A stretch of 64,000 nt of DNA from Limimaricola sp027213785 (GTDB lineage Bacteria > Pseudomonadota > Alphaproteobacteria > Rhodobacterales > Rhodobacteraceae). Position numbers and translations under genes: made by a program. Below the pieces are notes generated by a model that was given only the letters and a program-made list of their open reading frames with translations, was not told where the DNA came from and did not search any database. Location: NCBI RefSeq assembly GCF_050847355.1, contig NZ_CP193755.1, positions 930,001 through 994,000 of the forward strand, in the 5' to 3' direction. Below are positions 1 to 6,855 of this stretch, one piece after another; positions within the stretch are counted from its first letter, which is position 1, and every line of letters starts with the position of its first letter.

Positions 1-387
1 ATCGACGCGCTGCGGGCGGCCCTCGCCGGAGCGAGCGCCGGGCGGCGTACGCTGGGCGGCGTCGTGCTGGAGACTTGGCGCGGCGCGATGTGGTTGAGCC
101 GGGAGGTCGCGGCAACGGCACCCGATGCCACGCCCGATGCCTTGTGGGACGGGCGCTGGCAGTTGTCGGGGCCCGCGCTTTCGGGGGTGCGTGTCGCGGC
201 GCTCGGGGAGACCGGCCTGCCGCTTTGTCCACAGTGGCGCGAATTGGGGCTGCCACGCGCGGCGCTGCTGGCCAGCCCGGCGATCTGGCACGGCGACACG
301 CTGGTGGCGGCCCCCTGCGCTGGCGAGCCCGGTGAATGGTCCGCGCGGATTGTCGCGGATTTCCCTTATCGGGTGCTTCCGCATTGA
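1..387 (+). CDS. tilS: tRNA(Ile)-lysidine synthase, C-terminal part (5' end outside window)
   Basis: This frame is open from the first base and ends at a TGA, so it is the last 128 residues of a longer protein. The sequence resembles the C-terminal substrate-binding region of alphaproteobacterial TilS, for example the stretch ending PRAALLASPAIW, and tilS normally sits directly upstream of ftsH in this family. TilS attaches lysine to C34 of the CAU-anticodon tRNA-Ile in the cytoplasm. The N-terminal PP-loop ATPase domain, which would prove the call, lies outside the window, so the identification rests on position and a weak C-terminal likeness. Confidence 0.65.
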   Translation: MDALRAALAGASAGRRTLGGVVLETWRGAMWLSREVAATAPDATPDALWDGRWQLSGPALSGVRVAALGETGLPLCPQWRELGLPRAALLASPAIWHGDTLVAAPCAGEPGEWSARIVADFPYRVLPH

Positions 388-455
388 AGATACCGCGCCA
401 ATCTCTATCTTGATTCCGTGGCCCGCGTGCCATTAAGCGCGGCCAAACCAATTTC

Positions 456-460
456 GGAGG
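456..460 (+). promoter_or_regulatory. Ribosome binding site fixing the TTG start of ftsH
   Basis: GGAGG lies 7 bases ahead of a TTG codon at 468. No ATG or GTG in frame is as well placed, and translation from the TTG gives the usual FtsH N-terminus with its first membrane helix. A rare TTG start on a strong Shine-Dalgarno sequence may hold down FtsH output; that last point is inference. Confidence 0.7.
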
Positions 461-467
461 AAATCCT

Positions 468-2384
468 TTGGGCAACGCGCGCAACATCGCCTTCTGGGTC
501 GTGCTTTTCTTGCTGATCCTGGCGCTGTTCAACCTGTTCAGCGGCGGGCAGTCCACGCTCCAGTCGAATTCCCGCAACTATTCCGACTTCGTCGAGGCGG
601 TGGAGACCGGCAACGTGTCGCAGGTCACGCTCGATGGCGAGGAAGTGCGCTATCGCGGTACCGACGGGCGCGACTACGTCACCATCAAGCCCGAGGATGC
701 CGAGGTCACGCAGCTTTTGATCGAGCGTGACATCCCGGTGAACGCGCGCAGCCAGGAGCAGTCGGGCTTCACGACCTTCCTGCTGTCGCTGCTGCCCTTC
801 CTGCTGCTGATCGGTGTCTGGATCTACTTCATGAACCGGATGCAGGGCGGTGGCCGTGGCGGTGCCATGGGCTTCGGCAAGAGCCGCGCCAAGCTGCTGA
901 CCGAGAAGCATGGCCGCGTCACCTTCGACGACGTGGCGGGCATCGACGAGGCCAAGGACGAGCTCGAGGAGATCGTCGAATTCTTGCGCAACCCGCAGAA
1001 GTTCTCGCGCCTTGGCGGCAAGATCCCCAAGGGCGCGCTGCTGGTGGGCCCTCCGGGCACCGGTAAGACGCTTCTCGCACGCGCCATCGCAGGCGAGGCG
1101 GGCGTGCCCTTCTTCACCATCTCGGGCTCCGACTTCGTCGAGATGTTCGTGGGCGTCGGCGCCAGCCGCGTGCGCGATATGTTCGAGCAGGCCAAGAAGA
1201 ACGCGCCCTGCATCGTGTTCATCGACGAGATCGACGCCGTGGGCCGGTCGCGTGGCGTGGGCTATGGCGGTGGCAATGACGAGCGCGAGCAGACGTTGAA
1301 CCAGCTTCTGGTCGAGATGGATGGCTTCGAGGCGAACGAAGGCATCATCATCGTCGCGGCGACCAACCGTCCCGACGTGCTTGACCCCGCCCTGCTGCGT
1401 CCCGGCCGCTTCGACCGGCAGGTTCAGGTGCCGAACCCCGACATCAAGGGCCGCGAGAAGATCCTCGGCGTGCATGCCCGCAAGGTGCCGCTCGGCCCTG
1501 ATGTCGATCTGCGCATCATCGCCCGCGGCACGCCCGGCTTCTCGGGCGCCGATCTCGCCAACCTCGTCAACGAGGCGGCGCTGATGGCCGCGCGCGTCGG
1601 CCGCCGGTTCGTGACGATGATCGATTTCGAGAACGCCAAGGACAAGGTGATGATGGGGAGCGAGCGCCGCTCCATGGTCATGACCGAGGACGAGAAGAAG
1701 CTGACCGCCTACCACGAGGCCGGTCACGCCATCGTCGGCCTCAACGTCCCGCAGCACGACCCGATCCACAAGGCGACGATCATCCCGCGTGGCCGTGCCC
1801 TCGGTCTGGTGCTCAGCCTGCCCGAGCGCGACCAGCTCTCGGTCACCTACACCAAGTACAAGTCCAAGATCGCCATGGCGATGGGTGGCAAGGTCGCCGA
1901 GGAGCTGATCTTCGGCAAGGAGAACGTCACTTCGGGCGCGACCTCGGACATCCAGCAGGTGACCAAGATCGCCCGCGCGATGGTCACGCAGTTCGGCTTC
2001 TCGGACAAGATCGGCCATATCGACTATGCCAACGAGCAGCAGAGCTATCTCGGCTCCTACTCGGGCGGGGCCAGCCATTCGGCCGAGACCCAGAAGGTCA
2101 TCGACGAAGAGGTTCGCCGGATCATCGACGAGGGCTACGAGACCGCCAAGCGTATCCTGACCGAGCGCCGCGAGGATCTGGAGCGTCTGGCGCAGGGTCT
2201 TCTCGAATACGAGACGCTGACCGGCAACGAGATCACCCGCGTGATCGCGGGCGAACCGCTGAACCGGGGCGATGACGACGACAGCCAGAAGCCCGAGCAG
2301 GGCGGCGGCGCGTCGATCACCGCGATCCCGAAGACGCGCAAGCCCAAGCCGACGGATGGCGGGCTGCCCGAGCCCAGCGCCTGA
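468..2384 (+). CDS. ftsH: ATP-dependent zinc metalloprotease FtsH
   Basis: FtsH is a membrane-anchored hexameric AAA+ protease that unfolds and degrades damaged membrane proteins and short-lived regulators. The 638 residues show every expected part: a membrane helix at about 7-24, a periplasmic domain, a second helix at about 103-121, Walker A GPPGTGKT (194-201), Walker B FIDEIDAVG (251-259), the second region of homology around TNRPDVLDPALLRPGR, and the zinc site HEAGH (416-420). The tail is hydrophilic and ends in a Lys/Pro-rich stretch. The length is normal for the family. It follows tilS after 80 bases and is closed by a strong terminator, so it probably forms its own unit or ends the tilS operon. 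Confidence 0.98.
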   Translation: MGNARNIAFWVVLFLLILALFNLFSGGQSTLQSNSRNYSDFVEAVETGNVSQVTLDGEEVRYRGTDGRDYVTIKPEDAEVTQLLIERDIPVNARSQEQSGFTTFLLSLLPFLLLIGVWIYFMNRMQGGGRGGAMGFGKSRAKLLTEKHGRVTFDDVAGIDEAKDELEEIVEFLRNPQKFSRLGGKIPKGALLVGPPGTGKTLLARAIAGEAGVPFFTISGSDFVEMFVGVGASRVRDMFEQAKKNAPCIVFIDEIDAVGRSRGVGYGGGNDEREQTLNQLLVEMDGFEANEGIIIVAATNRPDVLDPALLRPGRFDRQVQVPNPDIKGREKILGVHARKVPLGPDVDLRIIARGTPGFSGADLANLVNEAALMAARVGRRFVTMIDFENAKDKVMMGSERRSMVMTEDEKKLTAYHEAGHAIVGLNVPQHDPIHKATIIPRGRALGLVLSLPERDQLSVTYTKYKSKIAMAMGGKVAEELIFGKENVTSGATSDIQQVTKIARAMVTQFGFSDKIGHIDYANEQQSYLGSYSGGASHSAETQKVIDEEVRRIIDEGYETAKRILTERREDLERLAQGLLEYETLTGNEITRVIAGEPLNRGDDDDSQKPEQGGGASITAIPKTRKPKPTDGGLPEPSA

Positions 2385-2410
2385 TCAGACGTTCCACGTG
2401 AATCGAGACG

Positions 2411-2441
2411 AGCCCCGGCCCCGCAAGGCGCCGGGGCTTTT
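2411..2441 (+). terminator. Rho-independent terminator of ftsH
   Basis: A perfect 9-bp stem (AGCCCCGGC at 2411-2419 with GCCGGGGCT at 2430-2438) carries a 10-base loop and runs into TTT. It begins 27 bases after the ftsH stop codon. Confidence 0.85.
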
Positions 2442-2504
2442 CATGCGCGCTTGAGCAATACCGGGCGGACTGGCATGAGGGGCGCAACCATCGCAGGAGT
2501 TGCC

Positions 2505-3104
2505 ATGCCCGCCCTTGCCCCTACCGGTTATACCGGCCGCATCACTTGGCTGGGCCGGGTGCCGCATCGCGACGCCGCGCCGATCGAGACCGAGGCGCTG
2601 AGCGAGATGTCCCTCGGCTTCGGCGGCATGGAGGGAGAGGTCCATGCCGGCCTGACCCGGCCCTCCTGTTCGCGCGTCACCGCGCAACATCCCAAGGGCA
2701 CCGAGATCCGCAACACCCGTCAGCTCTCTTTGCTTGGGGCCGAGGAGCTGGACGAGATCGCGACGAGGCTGGGGTTGGACGCGCTTGATCCCGCCTGGCT
2801 CGGTGCGTCCTTGGTGGTGGCGGGCCTGCCGGATTTCAGCCACCTGCCGCCCTCGGCGCGGCTACAGGGGCCCGATGGCTGCACGCTGGTCGTCGATATG
2901 CAGAACCGGCCCTGCCAGTTCCCTGCGATGACCATCGAAGCGGCCCGTCCCGGACATGGCAAGGCGTTCAAGCAGGCCTCCAAGGGGCTACGGGGGGTCA
3001 CGGCCTGGGTCGAGCGTCCGGGCACGCTTCGGCCCGGCGATGCGCTGCGACTGCACCTGCCCGACCAGAGGGCGTGGCGTCCCGAGGCCCGAAACGACGC
3101 TTAA
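2505..3104 (+). CDS. MOSC domain protein (sulfurase-type)
   Basis: A 199-residue protein that looks like a stand-alone MOSC domain, the beta-barrel found at the C-terminus of eukaryotic molybdenum cofactor sulfurases. The conserved cysteine typical of the fold is present in NRPCQFP (C137). The ATG at 2505 is chosen because AGGAG (2495-2499) sits six bases before it; a TTG at 2451 would extend the frame but lacks such a site. The gene stands between the ftsH terminator and fhs. A modABC molybdate transporter lies 50 kb further on, but no molybdenum enzyme is visible here, so the substrate is unknown. Confidence 0.8.
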   Translation: MPALAPTGYTGRITWLGRVPHRDAAPIETEALSEMSLGFGGMEGEVHAGLTRPSCSRVTAQHPKGTEIRNTRQLSLLGAEELDEIATRLGLDALDPAWLGASLVVAGLPDFSHLPPSARLQGPDGCTLVVDMQNRPCQFPAMTIEAARPGHGKAFKQASKGLRGVTAWVERPGTLRPGDALRLHLPDQRAWRPEARNDA

Positions 3105-3185
3105 GCGCGCAGAAGGGTCGCGCCGGCGCGGCACGATACGGCCCGTGATCGCGAGGCTGGACGGCAGGGAGAGGGGAGAGCGGAC

Positions 3186-4862
3186 ATGGTGCAGAAATCG
3201 GACATCGAAATCGCCCGCGCGGCGGACAAGCTGCCGATCCGGGAGATCGGCGCACGGCTGGGCATCGGCGAGGCCGACCTGCTGCCCTACGGGCATGACA
3301 AGGCCAAGATATCGCAACGCTTCATCGACAGCCTCGATGGCCGACCCGACGGCAAGCTGATCCTTGTGACGGCGATCAACCCGACCCCCGCCGGCGAGGG
3401 CAAGACCACCACCACCGTGGGCTTGGGCGATGCGATCAACCGGATCGGCCGCCGCGCCGCGATCTGCATCCGCGAGGCCTCGCTCGGGCCGAATTTCGGC
3501 ATGAAGGGCGGGGCGGCGGGCGGCGGCTACGCGCAGATCGTGCCGATGGAGGAGATGAACCTCCACTTCACTGGCGATTTCCACGCGATCACCAGCGCCC
3601 ACAACCTGCTCGCGGCGATGATCGACAACCACATCTACTGGGGCAACGAGCTCGAGATCGACACCCGCCGCATTACCTGGCGGCGGGTCATGGACATGAA
3701 CGACCGGGCTTTGCGGCAGATCACGGCATCCTTGGGCGGCGTGATGAACGGCTTTCCGCGCGAGGCGGGCTTCGACATCACCGTCGCCTCCGAGGTCATG
3801 GCGATCTTGTGCCTCGCCACCGATCTGCGGGATCTGCAGAGGCGGCTCGGTGACATGATCGTGGCCTACCGCCGCGACAAGACGCCAGTCTTCGCGCGCG
3901 ACCTCAAGGCCGATGGCGCGATGACGGTGCTGCTGCGCGACGCGATGCAGCCCAACCTCGTGCAGACGCTCGAGAACAATCCCGCCTTCGTGCATGGCGG
4001 CCCCTTCGCCAATATCGCGCATGGCTGCAACTCTGTCATCGCCACCCGAACGGCGCTCAAGCTTGCCGATTTCGTGGTGACCGAGGCCGGCTTCGGCGCC
4101 GATCTAGGCGCGGAAAAGTTCTTCGACATCAAGTGCCGCAAGGCCGGGCTGCATCCCGACGCGGCGGTACTGGTGGCGACGATCCGGGCGCTGAAGATGA
4201 ATGGCGGCACCCCCAAGGAGGATCTCGGCACGCCGGATGCCGAGGCCGTCGCGCGCGGCTGCGCCAATCTCGGGCGGCACCTCGCCAATCTCAAGGGCTT
4301 CGGCGTGCCGGTGATCGTGGCGATCAACCACTTCGCGGGCGACAGCGAGGCGGAGATCGCCACCGTCATGGACTATGTTCACCAGCATGGCTCCGAGGCG
4401 GTGCTGTGCCGCCACTGGGCCAAGGGCGGGCGCGGTGCCGAGGCCCTGGCCGAACGGGTGGTGAAGCTGGCCGAGAGCGGTGCCTCCGCCTTCGCGCCGC
4501 TCTACGAGGACGGGATGGGACTGTTCGACAAGATCGACACCATCGCGCGCCGCATCTACCACGCCGATCAGGCGATCGCGGATGCCAGGATCCGCGACCA
4601 GCTCCACGCATGGGAAGCGCAGGGCTACGGCCATCTGCCGGTCTGCATGGCCAAGACGCAGTATTCCTTCACCACCGATCCGACCCGGCGCGGCGCGCCC
4701 ACCGGGCACGACGTGCCGGTGCGCGAGGTAAGGCTGTCGGCGGGGGCGGGCTTCGTCGTCGCGGTCTGCGGCGAGATCATGACCATGCCTGGCCTGCCGA
4801 GCCGTCCCGCCGCCGAGAAGATCCGCCTGTGCGAAGCCGGTCATGTCGAGGGTCTGTTCTAG
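3186..4862 (+). CDS. fhs: Formate--tetrahydrofolate ligase
   Basis: This enzyme condenses formate with tetrahydrofolate using ATP to give 10-formyl-THF, in the cytoplasm. The 558 residues match the family length and carry the nucleotide loop PAGEGKTT (68-75), the segment EASLGPNFGMKGG, and the block LHFTGDFHAITSAHNL. A purine-rich Shine-Dalgarno (GGGAGAG) precedes the ATG. It heads an operon with a chorismate mutase and folD. With FolD it converts formate to methylene-THF, which in this family serves to capture one-carbon units released by demethylation of methylated compounds (family knowledge, not shown here). Confidence 0.97.
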   Translation: MVQKSDIEIARAADKLPIREIGARLGIGEADLLPYGHDKAKISQRFIDSLDGRPDGKLILVTAINPTPAGEGKTTTTVGLGDAINRIGRRAAICIREASLGPNFGMKGGAAGGGYAQIVPMEEMNLHFTGDFHAITSAHNLLAAMIDNHIYWGNELEIDTRRITWRRVMDMNDRALRQITASLGGVMNGFPREAGFDITVASEVMAILCLATDLRDLQRRLGDMIVAYRRDKTPVFARDLKADGAMTVLLRDAMQPNLVQTLENNPAFVHGGPFANIAHGCNSVIATRTALKLADFVVTEAGFGADLGAEKFFDIKCRKAGLHPDAAVLVATIRALKMNGGTPKEDLGTPDAEAVARGCANLGRHLANLKGFGVPVIVAINHFAGDSEAEIATVMDYVHQHGSEAVLCRHWAKGGRGAEALAERVVKLAESGASAFAPLYEDGMGLFDKIDTIARRIYHADQAIADARIRDQLHAWEAQGYGHLPVCMAKTQYSFTTDPTRRGAPTGHDVPVREVRLSAGAGFVVAVCGEIMTMPGLPSRPAAEKIRLCEAGHVEGLF

Positions 4863-4913
4863 GCCGCCGCACTGTGGGAAAAGGCCCCCGAACGAGCTTT
4901 CGGAGGGTTTCGA

Positions 4914-5219
4914 ATGACGGCAGCGGCCGAAATCGGCGACATGGCGGCGCTCAGGCGCGAGATCGACGCGATCGATGCGGAGCTGGTGCGCCTGCTGGCG
5001 CGCCGCGCGACGATGATCGAACGCGCGATCGAGCTGAAACCGGGCGAGGGGCTGCCCGCGCGGATCGAGAGCCGGGTGCAGGACGTGCTCGACAAGGTGA
5101 TCGCCCGTGCCCATGCCGAGGGGCTCGATACCGGTCTCGCGGAGCGGCTGTGGCGCGAGATGATGGAGCATTTCATCGCGCGCGAGGAAGAGGTTCTGGG
5201 CAAGGGAGACGCCGAATGA
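4914..5219 (+). CDS. Chorismate mutase (AroQ type)
   Basis: A 101-residue all-helical protein with the AroQ pattern: an N-terminal helix LRREIDAIDAELVRLLARRA followed by basic and acidic residues expected around the chorismate site, and a C-terminal helix ending in WREMMEHFI. The fold converts chorismate to prephenate for phenylalanine and tyrosine synthesis. A GGAGG box precedes the ATG. Its stop codon overlaps the folD start (ATGA), so the two are translationally coupled. The setting is odd because both neighbours are one-carbon folate enzymes rather than aromatic pathway genes. A PchB-like isochorismate pyruvate lyase is an alternative of the same fold. Confidence 0.85.
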   Translation: MTAAAEIGDMAALRREIDAIDAELVRLLARRATMIERAIELKPGEGLPARIESRVQDVLDKVIARAHAEGLDTGLAERLWREMMEHFIAREEEVLGKGDAE

Positions 5220-6109
5220 GCGCCACCATCATCGATGGCAAGGCCTTTGCCGCCGACATCCGGGGCCGGGTGGCCGAACAGGTCGCGGCGCTGAAAGCCG
5301 ATCACGGCATCACCCCCGGTCTCGCCGTGGTGCTGGTCGGCTCCGACGCGGCCTCAGAGGTCTATGTGCGGTCGAAGGGCCGGATGACGGTCGAAGTCGG
5401 CATGGAGAGCTTCGAGCATCGCCTGCCCGAGGAAACCTCCGAGGCCGATCTGCTATCGCTGGTCGCGCAACTGAACGCCGACCCGGCGGTGCATGGCATC
5501 CTCGTACAGCTGCCGCTGCCCGGGCACATGAATTCCGACGCGGTGATCAACGCCATCGATCCGGCCAAGGACGTGGACGGGTTTCATATCTCCAATGTCG
5601 GCCTGTTGGGCACCGGACAGAAGGCGATGGTGCCTTGCACGCCGCTGGGTTGCCTGATGATGCTGCGCGAGCATCTGGGTGACATGTCGGGCAAGGAGGC
5701 CGTCGTCATCGGTCGCTCCAACATCGTCGGCAAGCCGATGGCGCATCTGCTGCTGGGCGAAAGCTGCACGGTGAGCATCGCGCACAGCCGTACCAAGGAC
5801 ATCGCCGACGTGGTGCGCCGCGCCGACATCGTCGTGGCGGCGGTGGGCCGACCCAAGATGGTCAAGGGCCACTGGATCAAGCCCGGCGCCACGGTGATCG
5901 ATGTGGGCATCAACCGGGTCGAGGCCGAGGGCGGCAAGACACGGCTCGTGGGCGATGTCGATTTCGACGCGGCCCGGGAGGTCGCGGGCGCGATCACCCC
6001 GGTGCCCGGCGGCGTCGGACCGATGACCATCGCCTGCCTGCTCGCCAACACGCTGACCGCCGCCTGTCGGGCGAACGGCCTGCCAGAGCCCGAGGGGCTG
6101 ACGGTCTGA
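5216..6109 (+). CDS. folD: Bifunctional methylene-THF dehydrogenase / methenyl-THF cyclohydrolase
   Basis: FolD interconverts 5,10-methylene-THF, 5,10-methenyl-THF and 10-formyl-THF with NADP. The 297 residues include the catalytic pair Y50 and K54 (YVRSK), the QLPLP segment of the folate site, the Rossmann signature VVIGRSNIVGKP, and the C-terminal PGGVGPMT. The start is the ATG overlapping the chorismate mutase stop by four bases. It acts directly after fhs in the same operon. Its stop lies only 7 bases from the stop of the opposing pdeM, leaving no room for a separate terminator. Confidence 0.97.
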   Translation: MSATIIDGKAFAADIRGRVAEQVAALKADHGITPGLAVVLVGSDAASEVYVRSKGRMTVEVGMESFEHRLPEETSEADLLSLVAQLNADPAVHGILVQLPLPGHMNSDAVINAIDPAKDVDGFHISNVGLLGTGQKAMVPCTPLGCLMMLREHLGDMSGKEAVVIGRSNIVGKPMAHLLLGESCTVSIAHSRTKDIADVVRRADIVVAAVGRPKMVKGHWIKPGATVIDVGINRVEAEGGKTRLVGDVDFDAAREVAGAITPVPGGVGPMTIACLLANTLTAACRANGLPEPEGLTV

Positions 6110-6116
6110 TCCCGGG

Positions 6117-6806
6117 CTAGAAGCGCCGGCGTCCCCGCCCCGTGCCCTTGCGTCCGGGGTAGGGGACGAGCAGAGGCTTGGTACCCGTGAGCACCGCGAA
6201 AGCCGGGCTGCCGATCAGCGCCGCGAACTCCGGCGCGGTGGCGGGCATGCCGCCGGTATAGGCGCCATAGGCGGGCAGGATCATCCGGTCCGCGTCGAAC
6301 AGGAAGCATGGCCTCGTTCCGCCGCAACCGGGCAGGCCGAGCTTGGGGTGGTAATGCCCCGACAACTCGCCCCGCGCGCCCACTTCGGCGATATGGCGGA
6401 AAACGAGCGGACCGATGACCAACTCGACGTGATGCTCGCCCGGCAGTCCCGCCGGTCCGGGATCGTGATTGCCCTCGACCCAATGCCAGACGCGCCCTTC
6501 GATCAGCGAGACGAGATGTGCGCGGTCCTCGTCGTCCAGCCCGTTCGCGGCATCCAGATCGTCGAAGCTGTCGCCCAAGCAGAGCACGCCGCCCGCGCCC
6601 GTTTCTAGCAGATCCGCCTCCAGCCGCTCCAGCGTCGCGCGGGTCTCATATGGCGGCAGCATGGTGCCGCGACGGCGCGCGATGCGCTCGGACTTGCCGA
6701 AATGCAGGTCCGAGACGATCAGCAGGTCCCGTGCGGCCCAGTGGAGCGCGCCGGAGCCCAGCGCACAGAGCGTCTCGCCCTGGAAGGGGATCTCTATTCC
6801 GTTCAT
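6117..6806 (-). CDS. pdeM: Ligase-associated DNA damage response endonuclease PdeM
   Basis: A 229-residue calcineurin-like metallophosphoesterase. Metal-binding motifs are visible in order: SDLHFGK (32-38), GDSFDD, GNHDPG and GHYHPK. The sequence around SDLHFGKSERIARR matches the PdeM nuclease of the bacterial ligase-associated DNA damage response set. The gene follows the matching Lhr-type helicase on the same strand, 49 bases downstream. I take the ATG at 6806; a GTG at 6827 in frame would add seven residues that do not resemble the family start. A short dyad (CCGTTC/GAACGG) covers the start codon. Confidence 0.88.
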   Translation of the reverse strand: MNGIEIPFQGETLCALGSGALHWAARDLLIVSDLHFGKSERIARRRGTMLPPYETRATLERLEADLLETGAGGVLCLGDSFDDLDAANGLDDEDRAHLVSLIEGRVWHWVEGNHDPGPAGLPGEHHVELVIGPLVFRHIAEVGARGELSGHYHPKLGLPGCGGTRPCFLFDADRMILPAYGAYTGGMPATAPEFAALIGSPAFAVLTGTKPLLVPYPGRKGTGRGRRRF

Positions 6807-6855
6807 GGAACGGTCCCATGCCCGCACGGGGCGTCGCGTGCAAGCGGGACCTCCC

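Noticed and set aside
405..2078. A 557-codon open frame opposite ftsH
   Set aside because: It lies wholly antisense to a certain gene and has a composition of Arg, His and Leu expected from reading high-G+C codons backward.
4133..5215. A long frame that runs into folD from within fhs
   Set aside because: The real folD start is the ATG at 5216; the upstream part is fhs read in another frame.
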